Below, piece after piece: positions 12,025 to 24,038 of a DNA stretch of 64,000 bases. How positions within the stretch are numbered: the first letter of the stretch is position 1; every line of letters starts with the position of its first letter. The DNA lies in contig AZLU01000004.1 of assembly GCA_002224055.1 (NCBI GenBank), forward strand, positions 511,405 through 575,404, written 5' to 3'. The position numbers and the translations under genes were made by a program. This DNA comes from Pezizomycotina sp. ARF18. Lineage: Eukaryota; Ascomycota. Under the pieces are notes generated by a model, which did not search any database, was not told where the DNA came from, and saw nothing but the letters and a program-made list of their open reading frames with translations.

Positions 12025-13554
12025 TTAGTTGCAAAACCTACAAGTGTATACTACAAAAAATAAGAACGTGATGACCAAGTTAATATCAATCAAAACCATG
12101 CCCACGCTTATGTAAGCGCCGCCGTGGCCAACAGTTCCCCACCACTTAAGGGTTTTAGGCTGATCATCGCTTTCAGCCATGTAAAATTCTTGCCAGAAAG
12201 ACGCGATCGCCAGGTGTACCAGTATGAAGTAGGGAATGAGAAGAAGGAACCCATAAACGTCAAAACACATCCTTCAGCTCCAGGACTACAAATGCAATCA
12301 GAGCTATGAGCATCAACATAAGAGCCAGGATGAGCATGGATGCCGATGCTTTGAAATCTTGAGTCGAGTTCTTGGGTTCTTGTAACCTGATTCTGTATAG
12401 TGTAGCGGGAATTTTAGTATGGGGTTGAAGAACCTTTATAACTATTTAAAGAAAAAACCCTTCTTTGAAAATTACCTAGGTATTATTGGACTAGTGCAGG
12501 AGTGGAGGGGAAAGGATAGTTACTTCTAACACACTGGCAGGGTTACTACAGGTGGATCGAGGTACTTTACAAAGGCGTGGGCGCAGTAAGTATAGTTGGT
12601 GTCTACGTAGCAGATTCCAGAGTAGCCCCAAACGTAGCGAGATTGCCTGATATTCGATGACCTGTTTCGTGTATTGTGTATTGATGAGTGAATCATGTCA
12701 TATTTGATCTCGTAAAATTTTGGAATTAGAAGTTTAGCTTGGGAAGCGTGGACTACTTACGATGACACGGAATTCTCGATGACTGCGAGAGGAAAGTATC
12801 TCGTGCGATAACTGTAGCCCCCACGAGAACTATGAGGGAGATAATGATGTCACTAGACGAACAAGAATGAAATCGTTAGTATACCCTTGCTCGAAAATAT
12901 CAATCCCTTTGCTTGTTGATCTCTATCAATGCAACGGTAAGAAAAAGTGATTCTATCGTACTAATGTTATACACCTTCCAACAATGACCACACGAGGAGA
13001 CCGAGATTCCCTGGCAGGAGGCGTTACGATTGGCTTGGATTGCCATGCTGGTCCCGAAGTGCCATATGTCCGTCTGTATCCGTGATCGGAGGTGACTGTC
13101 TCGTAGTTTCTTTGTGTGAAAGTTGGTCGGGTGTACTTAGGTAGCCGCAATGGCGGATCGCTGTCCGAGGTAGATACTTCTTCAACGGCTGTCGTGGTTG
13201 GTTTCACAACGCGAACAGGCTGTGGGACTGGTATCGCGATTGGATTATCCGGTGGTAGTGTTCTTATAGGTGCGACTTCGTTGCAGTGGTGTCTGGACGC
13301 GGAAGGTCTAATTCCTTGTCGCGGCCGGTCGGTAGTTGCCCCGGCTTTTGGTTCTCTTTGCCGTTAGTTAGGTCTGGTTGTGGAAGCGACGATATCGTGG
13401 AATGTACTGCTTTCTCGTCCTCGAGCTCGATAATATCATCGATGCGAGGAAGATTCGGGATTGTTTCTATAAAGTCCGCTTCTTCCGTTGGCGATGATCG
13501 TGCCGGCCTGCCGCCATCCCCGCGACGAGAAACTGGCTTCCGTTGCGGGATCAT
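12025..13554 (-). CDS. Four-helix membrane protein, SUR7/claudin-like topology (tetraspan 2)
   Basis: The N-terminal part (ATG at 13554) is a hydrophilic, Pro/Ser/Glu-rich cytoplasmic tail of roughly 190 residues. An intron at 12974-12853 (donor GTGTAT, branch TACTAAC, acceptor TAG) splits the first membrane helix: VVIVG on one side and SDIIISLIVLVGATVIA on the other join into one continuous hydrophobic segment. A second intron is 12760-12662 (GTAAGT to CAG). The external loop reads RYVWGYSGICYVDTN followed by YTYC, a W-G-x-x-G-x-C pattern of the SUR7/claudin kind. Helices 2-4 follow: MLILALMLMLIALIAFVVLE, then VYGFLLLIPYFILVHLAIA, then SVGMVLIDINLVITFLFFVVY, with stop at 12025. At least three one-base shifts interrupt the frame. 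SUR7/PalI-like is a topology-based guess; eisosome or cell-cortex function is not shown. Confidence 0.45.
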
Positions 13555-14380
13555 GGCTGTTTGTTGGTTTCAGTATCTTGGAAATCTTCGTTACTCTGAG
13601 ATTTATATCGAAGGACAACCGTCGTCACGCACGCGTAGAGGAACACGTCTACGAGAATGGAACCATGATCTAGTATAATAATCATGCTGCGAAGCGGACC
13701 GATAAATCAAAGAAATTATCACATATATTGTATCTGCGATATATCCGCCAAGATTTACCACTTACCAAGGTTTTATCTACCAAAAAAAAAAAAAAAAAAA
13801 AAAAAAAGAAATAACGTCCACGGAAATTGTCATTCATTCCCCAGAGTGAAGCGTCTGGACCCGTAGTCGTCCTACTCATACAGCTTCCGTATCAGCCCGC
13901 ATCGACGACCAGTATCCACCCTTAAATTAGGAGCCATCGAGTAAAAATCCGACGATAGCCAAAGCAATCTTTAACGAGCGATTCCAATTGAGAATTGCAC
14001 TTTCATCTTGGCAAGCCATTTTGTTTCCTGCTGTGTAATTGTGCAATTTTTCTCCAATAGAAAAAGCCAATAATTTCAGTAGAAAGATCAAAGAAGTTGG
14101 TGTCATGCATGCCGGATGCTGTCTCAGCGCGAGTACTTCCAGAAATGGACTGGACACAGGCCCCCGCACCACCAGACGGCGCTGCAGGAATCTCGGCAAT
14201 TTCTTGTGTGACCATGAATGTATTGAAGTACCGAGATGTACCGCACGTACCAGTCAGCAGATTGGTGTTGACGCAAAGCGACGAGATTAGGAGAAAAATT
14301 AAAGCCAAATAAAATTGGAGCGACTTGAGTATCTTTGGTAGGCTTGAATCAGTTAATAGCGGTCTTCTTAAGAGGAGCAT
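13551..14380 (-). CDS. Four-helix-type membrane protein, upstream paralogue (tetraspan 1)
   Basis: The ATG at 14380 begins a short basic leader and a first helix, LQFYLALIFLLISSLCV, followed by an external-type region with NLLTGTCGTSRYFNTFMV. A continuation in another frame carries the NYT glycosylation sequon and a hydrophobic ALAIVGFLLD. The last helix reads GSILVDVFLYACVTTVVLRY; its pattern matches the last helix of the downstream gene (GMVLIDINLVITFLFFVVY), suggesting a tandem paralogue. It ends with a short hydrophilic tail and TGA at 13553-13551, overlapping the ATG of the next gene as ATGA. Because one-base deletions are everywhere in this window, the two may instead be halves of a single protein. 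Helices 2-3 are poorly resolved; a long T run on the coding strand (about 13781-13806) may lie in an intron. Confidence 0.4.
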
Positions 14381-15141
14381 GATGCGGAACGCAATTGATG
14401 AACTAGTGTGTCAAAACATCTAACTATATAGGTATTCATATTAACATACAGATCAGTGATCAACATCTCTAACCAGAAGTTTATAAGGCTGCTGGTCTGG
14501 TGGGTCGCAAAGTTGGATTTGTCGCATTCCTACATATGCTACATAGGCCAAAGGAGATAATTTGCCGAGTGGAGTAAATAACAACAAAGGAAATGTAAAG
14601 GTTTTCTACTAGTTGTTCAAGGGAATCCAGCAGTAATCTCACCAGATTCCCTGAGGAATGCCTATACAGAAGCAGATTCATTATTGACGAAAATTGAAAG
14701 GTTGAATGTAGGGATGGCCATGATAGAAACAGTTGAATGTGAATAGAAACGAATAGAATAAAGGGTAATACGATTTGCTAAAACCGCTATTTATGTAATT
14801 CGGTACGATAATTCTTCAGGATTGAAGAACGCCATAAGAGTCTACACACAGTTTGAAAAGAATCCCTCTTCTTTCAACCATATTATTACTAGTAACAGCC
14901 CTTGATGTAAATCATTATTTGGTGTTCTTAATTTAAAGCTCGAACACCTCTGTAAACACAATAACTCCTTAATCTCCAAAGTCAACGCAGCGCGGTGGCT
15001 GTTACGCTGCCCTTTTCCCCTTATCTTCGCAGTATTGTACTGCGCCTCGTTTCTCTATCGACATATTTCACCGTTAGCGATCCAGTAGTGACTCAATATA
15101 AAATTCGTAAAATATTCAAATACCTTTTGACCTAACTCCTA

Positions 15142-15404
15142 TCATTCTAGACTCAGGTTACTGTGTATGGTTTTGATTATTCTCGTGATATGCTGGTGCC
15201 GGGGAATCGAGTGTGTGTGGTGATAGGAAACCTGGCGTGAAGCCAAAACAACCACGACTGGATCGGGTGCCTTTTCTGCTGGCTGCTGCTGGACATAGCG
15301 CGCATTCACAGGCTCGGCTTGTTGTTCGTCGTGGAACTCTTCGCCATCCCGAAGAGGCAGCAGAGAAACCAGCCGATGAGACCGCAAGAAACTGGATCGC
15401 ACAT
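15142..15404 (-). CDS. Small protein with Cys-rich N-terminal helix, unknown
   Basis: The ATG at 15404 starts MCDPVSCGLIGWFLCCLFGM, a short hydrophobic helix with clustered cysteines, the type of segment that anchors small lipidated membrane proteins. After one apparent frame change it continues hydrophilic (Gln/Pro/His-rich) to a stop at 15142, for about 85 residues. All three minus frames are fairly open in this GC-richer patch, which weakens the call. No family is recognised. Another minus-strand ORF, 15711-15523 (62 codons, real ATG), sits just upstream and may be an exon of the same or a neighbouring gene. Confidence 0.3.
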
Positions 15405-16411
15405 GTTCGAATTTGTCTATCTAGTAGAAAGATTTATTGACAATCTTCAGAGGTATCTTAGGAAATTTTGAAGAATGGATATGTCTGATGGAATGTCTGA
15501 TGGTAAGATGAAGATTCCGTGCTTAAGAAATTTTGGACGGCAGGTAATAACACGATGGAGGATCTCTCGAAAGTGCGATTTGCGAATATTGTCCCTCATC
15601 AACCGACTCGCAAGTGTTTAGGGAGACGTGCGTTATATTATAAACATCAATTAGTTTTCCTAATACGTTCTGGCTCTCATTATCGAGATTTTCTGGGAGA
15701 AAGGTCTGCATCTATATTCGCAGACTTTCGAGTAAATTCTAGAAGAAGCACACCAATGTCACTTCCAACTCCGATTACCGCCAAGATCCTCTTCGAATTC
15801 ATATGCATCCTAATCTTGAAGATATTGGGTCGTTCTTTATTATAGATACTTCAAGAAGGATATTATTATTAAGTCGCTGTAGTTGACAAAATGTACACAA
15901 ATTGAGTTGAGTATCTCAAGATTCCAAATTTACACTGTATGGAGCTGCAATTAGGGATGGATGTGGTGGCAATGTATGATATCAGAGAGCAACGGCAGGT
16001 TCCAGTCCTTCATGGTCTTTCAGAAGATAAAGAAAAGAGATAAGGCAAAGAAACCGCCAATAAGCCTACACCGGTTCTAGCCAATGGAGTCCACAGGCTT
16101 CTGAGAGGACTTGATTTAGAAGCTATATTTCGAAACTCTCTAATTTAACATAATATTCTGTACGGATAGTTCCTGGTTTGGCTTTCCGAGTAGTGATAAG
16201 TATATCACATTGTAACTTGGTAAAACAATGAAGTTGAATAGAGTAGAGTAACCGGCGCCCACAAATTGGAAGTTAAAAACAAAATATGGCAAATACACAA
16301 TGTTAGAATATCTGGGCCCTCATTAGAACTAATTAGAAACTATTGGAAGATCGGGAACATGTGTTCATAAGTGTAAAAAGCAAGCCAAGAATCCTCGAAA
16401 GTCAAAGAGAT

Positions 16412-18510
16412 TTAATTATATTCAATCGTCGTAGATCCTAAGCTCTCTCCATCAAACACCAAGCTTCCCTCCATCGTTGCACCGTTTATAGTGAGCTCGA
16501 TGCAGAAAACGGCAATATAGAAAATCTCAGAACCCAGTCCGCCAACGCGTGCCTTTTTAAACTTGGACATGGGTACTTTGCTTAAGTCTGCATACACCGT
16601 TGCCAGGTTGAGCACATCTTCGTCCATGTAGCGCGAGGGTGCCCTGTCTGTATCTGCATACGCCAGTCTCGCACCGAAGATCATGGGCTCGTTCGCTCTA
16701 AATGTTCTGCAACAGTCCACCTTGGCGACCTTCGGTTTGCCTTGGGCCAGTAGCTCGCCCTGAAGTTTTCACGTTAGTCATATTTTATTAATTTTCTGAC
16801 GTAGTGAGAAAATCATACCTTTGTGAAAAGCCACTCCATTTGACCTTTGGCTCGCTTTTCGTGGGTGAGGTCATCGATGTAGCCGTCTCTCTCTTCGTGA
16901 ACACGTGGATCGAAGAGGACTGAAATGGGTGTTCCGTAGTGCCGGCGGCACCGGCGGGAGGCTACTAAACCTGCGGTGTCCTTTTCGAGACCTCGGCTAC
17001 GGCACCCTGACAAACCGCGGACCAGCTATTCCAGAGGTGAATACGAATCCATGTATTTCATGAATCTAAAGGGAAAATACGTACGCTTTCTGTAACTTTC
17101 TAACTTCGATTCCCTTCTTTTTGGCCCATTCTGTGACTTTCTCGAGGACGTAACCCGATGATCCGAGACCTCCGACGAGGAATATCGCTCGAACCTTGTG
17201 TCTATTCTTTTTCATTTCCTCTTCCTGTCCCGCAAGGAGCTCGATTATCGCCTTTATGGTAGGCTCGAATAATTCTTCCCAGTGTTCCTTACGCAAGATA
17301 AGTTCTCCGTCTTCGATTCCCATATCCTCGTCCTCCACGAGGTGGCGTAGAGAGGAAGGCAGTCGGACAGTGAATTCATCGCATTCGGAGTTAAACTGAC
17401 GTTTGCCTTTTTCGAACTGATCCATCATCTTGCTACCGGGAGATAGGTCACGGGCAGCGATCTTCGAGAAATTCTGCTCGCCCAGACGTTTCTTGAGATG
17501 TTCGACGAAGCGTGCATCGATGAACGTGGACCCGCATTTACCGCCTATAAGAGCCGAAATGATTTTTAGCGAAGTAACCATTCCTGATTTTGGGAATACT
17601 AGATATAATAAACGTACCAGTACCGACGGCGGCTTCAGACACCTGGAATGTCGGCTTGATTTGGTTGATGACGTAGGATATAAGATCCACGGTGCCACCG
17701 CCGGCGTCGCAGACAATGAACCCGTCACCGATGTTAATATCCCAATGAGACAAGCCCTCGTTGAGCGTCTTAAGGTTATAGATAGCGGCAGCTTCAGGCT
17801 CAGTGATGATAGAAATGGTATCCTTCGAGCCAGAATCCCAGCCGGCTTTCGTAGCGGCTTGGAATGTAAGGTCGCGGGCTTTGTCTGACCAAACAGCGGG
17901 TACGGTCACCACAATGTCACGCCCAGTGGTAGCGACTACTTGGGCCCCGTAGTGATCTTTGATAATAGACATGGCGTGTTCACGGACAGCTATTGTTACA
18001 CAAAATATTAGCACGATGAATACAACGGATAATAGAGTACGTTTCACCTTACCTCGCAAATAGTCCGTGACAACATCGACAGGCTTCTTCCCGTTGGGCA
18101 ACGGCGCAAAATCAAGGCCTCCACTGTCATCGTTCTCAAGCGCGCTTATCAAAGCTCGAGCATCCTGTAATATAAGCGCCTGGAAGATTTTTTCCATATC
18201 CTCCTTTGGAGTGCTCTTGTCAAGTTGCATTTTGGTAAATTTTTGCCTGGGAGCGCCGGGTTTAATCTGATATCCCAGCGAACTAAAGTCCCTCCCGCAT
18301 CGTTGTACTCAGCCTGCGAAGGGACCTTTTCGGCGGTTTGAGTCCCAAACCGGGCCAGTCCAGGATGACGTGAATGTCGGACATCTTCGACTTTGTGGTA
18401 TCACAAAAAGCGACACCGGTGAAAGTCGTGCCATAGTCCAAGCCGATTACGATGCGGTTTTCCTTCATCTCAGTGTGCTGCTGTAGCTGCTTCGACGAAG
18501 AAGTAGGCAT
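16412..18510 (-). CDS. Divergent Hsp70-family ATPase (fungal HSPA12-like type)
   Basis: Hsp70-like ATPase of the diverged type that is expanded in filamentous ascomycetes. Visible nucleotide-binding motifs are phosphate-1 VIGLDYGTTFTGVAF, the connecting VTVPAVW..KARDLTFQAATKAGW, ITEPEAAAIY, phosphate-2 VCDAGGGTVDLISY and the adenosine motif FLVGGLGSSGYVLE. The classical substrate-binding domain and EEVD tail are absent; a short beta-rich C-terminal part ends in STTIEYN. I place introns at 18052-17990, 17617-17545, 17084-17026 and 16818-16760 (59-73 nt; the last has branch ACTAAC). Single missing bases near 18330, 18273 and 16995 break the frame, and family sequence resumes each time. The start could also be the in-frame ATG at 18540 or the later one just before KENRIVIGLDYG; 18510 is a middle choice. 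Client and role are unknown. Confidence 0.85.
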
Positions 18511-18540
18511 AGATAAAAGCCGTATGTTAACAGCAAACAA

Positions 18541-19967
18541 GCCTTTTCTACCTCTCTATGAGGGTTTGCAGAAGAGCGATAGATTTCGTCAACAAGATTT
18601 ACAATCTAAAATAAGCAGAGAATTTTCTGAAGTCTCAGGTCGGTTTATTGAAAATATAACAGGCTAGAAACACTTTAATGGGCTAGCACGTAATGAGAAG
18701 GCTACGGGAATACTGATGAAATCTCAGAAGGGAGGGTAAATGTTTCCTGTCGAATTCATGATCACGCTGACTCTGCTTCCAAGCCTGGGAAGAAGTCTGT
18801 GCGGCCGATGCATCGAATCCTTTCTTCCGATATGCAATAATTTCTGAAAAAAAAAAAAAGCCTATGGAAATATTCTCTAATCATCCCGTACGGGCCCGTG
18901 TTTCAATAAAGTGTTCAGAAAATGATCCGTCATCCTTTGGCTACTGCAATACAGGCCAATCTTGCTTTTCTGCCCAAGAAAACAGAAACCCTGGAAGTCC
19001 AGAATTATATTGAGCCCCGCATATACTTTATCACCCCACTTTTTCCAGCCGTACGAAGATTAGGAAGTACCTTAAGGTACACCTATGAAGCTATAATGAA
19101 AGAAAACTATTACTATTCGAGGACTGATTAGTATTCAAGTATGTTGCACAAAGAATATTGTTGGAGCGCTTAACGAAGCGATTGACAAGCCGATGTCTAA
19201 GACAGGACGATGTCTCAGACAGGAAATGTGTGTTGCAGAGACAGTGGTGGATGCAGATAAAAGTCTGGGCATACATCGCATCGTCGCTTTCGCGGAGGAC
19301 AACGTTCGCGATGGGTCGCTTGACCCGTGAGCCAAGTTGTTGGAACGCATAGTCTCGTCAAGCTCGAGATAGGTGGGTTTTGGAATTACTATTACTAATA
19401 GAAAATGATCGACCTTTGAGGCAAAAGTGGGGTTTAGTTTTGTCTATATATCAGGTTTTATAGTCCATCATTGTTCGATAATTACAAAATAGCGGCTGAG
19501 GGTTGAGCGTGCATATATCCCAGTGGCACGACGGTGCTTTTCCTGTTGACTTGGGTATTTTCGCCATTCATATGAGGTCCAGGCGTTCGGTCATTCTCGT
19601 ATGTGCAGCAAATAGATAGATCGCCTGATAATGAGGCTGCGCCTACGAATCAGTCAATTGCTTGTGCGTTGATTGGGCGGGATATCTTGTGAATTGAGAC
19701 TAGGTTTCTTCTATCGATTAACTTGGGGAAATCTCTCAAACAATTTTAAATTTTACCAATGCTTTGAGATTCGGCTGCCATTTTAAGAGAATTTTCTACG
19801 ATCTTAGTTGAAAACACATTCCCAATTTTTCAGGCTTTAGTAAGACTTCATATACACTAGGCTCGGACACATACGGAAATTTCCCACTCATACTGATATT
19901 AGAACTTCTTTTACCACCAAAGCTTTACTCCAGTTCTCTCGCTAGGCTCAGGTCGTATCTTCTCCTT
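18541..19967. other. Intergenic region between divergent genes, no gene seen
   Basis: Lies between the 5' end of the minus-strand Hsp70 gene and the plus-strand coiled-coil gene, so it should hold both promoters. An A run occurs at 18847-18859. Short open frames at 18922-19131 (+) and 19091-19350 (-) have no recognisable content. Confidence 0.4.
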
Positions 19968-21670
19968 ATGCCAGAATTTTTGACCCTTTTCCAGAACGCA
20001 CCCCAGATCGCCGCTTCCTTTGTGACGGGTAGCGTTATGGGAACTAACGAGAGGGAATCCACTTTACTCGCCGCCACGAAGCATGCAGAATGGTCGTGAC
20101 CCAGACGTAATCGAAGACGAAGGCGCAGATGAAGATGTTGCCGGTGGAAGCAACACGGAAGTCGCTGCGAATGAGACTTCCGACATTGTTATGGAGGAAA
20201 CGAATAACCTTAGCGATGGAAATCAAGACGAGGAAGATGAAGATGATGGTACGAAATTTCATCTCTTTTGGGTCTAATGTTTTGTTTCCAGATTATGTTA
20301 AATGTGTGCTAATCTACCGCGTTAAAAGCAGGAGGCGCGTCTCTAGCGTATGCAGAAGCTGATGCGCAGAGGCAAGAACAAGAGCATAATGATGAGCGAC
20401 CAGCGCACGAAGAAGACGCGGAAGTAAACCCCCGCCAGCGTACAGTCGAGAACCCCCGGAAGCCGATCGGGTATCATTAAATATCCGGCTACGAAATAAT
20501 ACCGCCCAGAATACCATTAGGGAACAAAGCCGCCAGCGATCTGATCGTTCTCATTCTGGATACACACAATCCAGCAGGGCCGGCATTCACCCCCTCGAAG
20601 TCAACTACCGCGAACAGATCCGCACCCTCAAGAAAGAAAACGCGGAACTGTATCAAATGAAAGAAGACTTGCAGATACAATACTCCACTCTGAAGCGAGA
20701 CTTTCACATATGTACACGCAGGACGATCTAAATCAGTGGATTACTGCGTATAATTCCTATAAAATATCATACGAGGAATCGAAAGCAAATTTAGAGAAAG
20801 AGAAACGATCTTCTGCAAAGGCAAAGCAGGAATTAAAGCGTGCAATGACGGAAGCAAATTTACTCAGGGGCCAACACTTAGCTGGCGTGGAGAATAGACC
20901 GAGGATAGCGATGAGACCATTATGCCGATTGTGGAAACGGCAATCTCGTCTCTTGTCGACAAGCTTGCGAGGTCATCTAAAGGTTGCCATAAAGTCAAGG
21001 ATACGGAGCTAATCGAAGGAATGCTTAGGTTAGCACTTGTTGGGGAAGGCGTTACGGCGCAAGCATTATTGTAACAAAGCGCAAAGGAAGCTCGTTCGGA
21101 GCATAGTGTGGAACGAGCTTGTACGTAATATATTCTCGAAGCCTTTCTTTTGGCTTCCGGACGTCAAAGACGACGGAGATCAGGGTCCGCTATCCGGAAT
21201 AGGGAAGTATACGAAGCGCTAAGAAGTAAGTTTTCACCATGCTCAACTCTCAACTTTTCATCCGTGCAGAACTAATACCGTCGCAGAATCTTCAGGGAAG
21301 TCTGCAGCTGCATGGCGCAGTGATACAATTCACCGTCTCTCCGGCTGTGGAGTCAATATGTCTGAGCATATAAGCCGTTCTGTTCAAAGTTTTGCGCTGA
21401 ACTTCGAGCAAAACTTCAGGAATTGAACGTTGGCATCGCCGCGGGCGACATACTCGAGAAGATCGTAGAAAAGTCCGCGAGCTGTCTATTACTTTAAGCA
21501 AGGATCTGGCAACTTACGACTTTGCTACCATTCCAGTTGATTCGGAGGACTCTGGGAAGCTCCCGAGCTGGGTGTTAACCAGACCTGGTTTTATCAAGTG
21601 GGGTAACTCCCGCGGAGACATGCATGACAACCTTGCTGTCCTGTTGGAGGCCGAGCTCGAGGAGCTTTGA
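19968..21670 (+). CDS. Coiled-coil protein of unknown function, frameshifted
   Basis: The ATG at 19968 (MPEFLTLFQNAPQIAASF) appears to read through a frame change into an acidic segment starting NGRDPDVIEDEGADEDVAGG; an alternative start is the ATG at 20083. Intron 1 is 20249-20331 (GTACGA to CAG, branch CTAAT) and intron 2 is 21226-21286 (GTAAGT to CAG). After an Arg/Glu-rich linker comes a coiled coil (REQIRTLKKENAELYQMKED, later EESKANLEKEKRSS), then a folded C-terminal half with FSKPFFWLPDVKDD, GKVYEALRS, AAAWRSDTIHRL and a terminal SWVLTRPGFIKWGNSRGD. I recall proteins of this layout (coiled coil, W-R-S-x-T motif, terminal K-x-G-x-S-R-G) as uncharacterised ascomycete families, but cannot name one. 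At least five one-base shifts occur. The acidic head and coiled coil suggest a scaffold; that is inference. Confidence 0.6.
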
Positions 21671-22669
21671 GTAATACTATTTTATCTCGTGAGATATTAT
21701 TTAAATATAGAAATTTTACGTTCAATTGTGTAATTACACAGCATTTTAGTATTTGAATGTGAAAAGAAAAAACGCATGTAATTTTTTCCGGGAAATGAGT
21801 ACTACCTACTACTCTGAAAGTTAGCAATAATCATTTAACCATCTCCAACAGAGTCGCAGCCGCTATCAACACCATAGGTGTTTTTGTGAACTAAATTCTT
21901 AAGGATTTTATCAGTCCGTATATAGATAGCTAGGTACTCACTTAAGTAATTGCACCTTATATCAACTCTTTAGCAGACACTCATGACATTAGTCTGGAGA
22001 CCTTGTGAAGGTCCGCGGACTCATTTTCACCACACCGGAGCAAAAAATTATCAATTTCTTCTGACGACTTCCAATTATATATATATTTAATTTAGCAATT
22101 AAGCATCTCGGGCTCTTCTACAGTCAACAGACCGATCCGATTGATACGATTGAACAAAGTTCCCTATACTAGGCGTTGTGTCCATAGCTACTAGAGATTT
22201 TTTAAATAACCAATACTTCTGATAATCGTTTATATATATATACGGAATAGCTCAAGCTCCATCCCCTTATGTAAAGCTTGAATTAGCAGCTGGCGATGGT
22301 ACTCGCCTAACGTAGAAGTCGAATCATGCATTTATTCCGGAGCAATATATATATATCGTTCTTGTGCTCTTTTTGTCGTGGAAGTAGCGTAAATCATTTT
22401 CTTGATTTCTCACCAGTATTCTCTGGGTAGCTAATATTCAAGCAACGGTGCCCAACGGCTGCTACTCAATATAACATCTATATAAACAAAATGCTAATTT
22501 CTTTCAAATAAAATATATGTCGTCGTTTCTCTCCCTCAATCATCTAGAAGAAAGTGAAATCGTGAGTTATTGTCCTCATTTTATATTCGTCCCTCATTGT
22601 TCATATATCCTATTCGGCGACCTAAGGCAAGAAAGAAAAAAAAAAGGTTCACACTTGAAGTGAGATACC
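21671..22669. other. AT-rich spacer, no gene seen
   Basis: Contains several short TA repeats (near 22078, 22232, 22347) and no coherent open frame. It separates the coiled-coil gene from the next GC-rich coding island. Confidence 0.4.
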
Positions 22670-23272
22670 ATGGACCCTAGCAGAGGCAGAGGTACCCAGG
22701 ACGGCGTAGACCCTACCACCGTTACTATTCCACTACCGTTCCGGCAGCTATCACCCGCAGCACCATATCCACCCATACCGCAAACCGCATACAGCACCTT
22801 CACGGGCAACATCGCGCGGCCACTCTGACAATCATCACCACCATCGCGGAGGGCATGGAGGGCCGCGCGGGCGCGGGTACAGGCCTTGGCGTGAACAACA
22901 ACAAGGAATTAATGGGAGAGTTCGTTGTGGGGACCTCGAGGCTGAATAGAACATTATCGATAATATTAGGTGGTGTTTTGCAACCCCTATACCTAATAGG
23001 AGCGTCTTGGTGGCCGGTTCCAACTCGGATGGTCCAGAGCCTGGCTTGTCGGTTTAGTCCCTCTCACGTTGACAGTCATGGTCGCAGAGAATGGCGACCC
23101 CCTGCTCATGCTCTCGGATAGCCGCCGGGTCCCGTTGAGGCCGGGTGAGTCCGCCTTGATCGGCTCCATGCGCACAACATATGAGTATCCGCTCTCGTTC
23201 GCCTCCGCCGCGGACGTACCGGTCACCACCACAGCCTCCGCCAGCACGACGCCACGGCGCCAATGGGGGTGA
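22670..23272 (+). CDS. GC-rich frameshifted gene of unknown function
   Basis: The ATG at 22670 opens MDPSRGRGTQDGVDPTTVTI, a Pro-rich N-terminus. Frame changes then connect to a segment with GMEGRAGAGTGLGVNNNKEL and to a C-terminal part reading TVMVAENGDPLLMLSDSRR, then PLRPGESALIG, to a stop at 23272. In that last frame the third codon positions are clearly richer in G/C than the region as a whole, which favours the plus strand although the minus strand is also open (23247-22993). No family is recognised. The island is much more GC-rich than its AT-rich flanks. A TAA microsatellite begins 29 bases after the stop. Confidence 0.35.
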
Positions 23273-23300
23273 GCTACGTCACCGCTCCTGGCACGCGGCG

Positions 23301-23333
<33 letters not shown>

Positions 23334-23334
23334 T
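23301..23334. repeat. ATA/TAA trinucleotide microsatellite
   Basis: About eleven consecutive ATA units followed by a short AT run, directly downstream of the GC-rich gene. Simple sequence; length is likely to vary between strains. Confidence 0.9.
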
Positions 23335-24038
23335 ATATTAAATATTTTTTGCACTCTCGTTCCTCACTAAATTTCCCACAGGGCTAAAATAAATATTGTT
23401 TCATGAAACAAGTTGTTCCTAGAAGTAACTTAAATGTCATTTAACAAATGCTCGAGGAAATAATATGCATTTAAGTATAAGTATTTCTCTTCCTTCAATT
23501 CGTACATACGTGCACATTTTTTTTTTTTTTTTTTTTTTAGGGTTTCCGTGTGAGTGAGTGCTTTGTCACTATGATAATCTTAATACCTGGCCCAGATACT
23601 TTAGGGAGGAAGACACTTAAGTATTCTTATTAAAGTTGACTTCCTTTATTTTAAACATTTCTCTTTCCTCCCTAAATCGATTCGTAGCACATCGCCACCA
23701 TCAGAATCGAATTATTATCATTTGATTAGCCTTGGCCTAGTCGCCTGCGATAAATACTTAAAGTAAAACACTGGGCTGTATATCATATATATTAAGTATT
23801 TACTTTACAACCGCAAAAAAGGTATTACATTGGAAAATGTGCCCTTCTCCGCCGCCAGAGATCCTCTTAATTGTAAGGACCCCCTCCTTTTTATCTCGCT
23901 CTCCCTTTCTCTCTGCTTTTTCCAAGCTTCTACAAATCATCACTTTCTTTGAGTCTCGTCTCTCACCATTCACGCAATGAGTCTCGTATATATATATATA
24001 TTTACACGAAAAGAACTAGATCTTCAAGTCCATCACCG

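Noticed and set aside
22993-23247. Minus-strand open frame of 84 codons
   Set aside because: The plus-strand frame has clearly higher G/C at third codon positions and a better start; the minus frame is probably its shadow.
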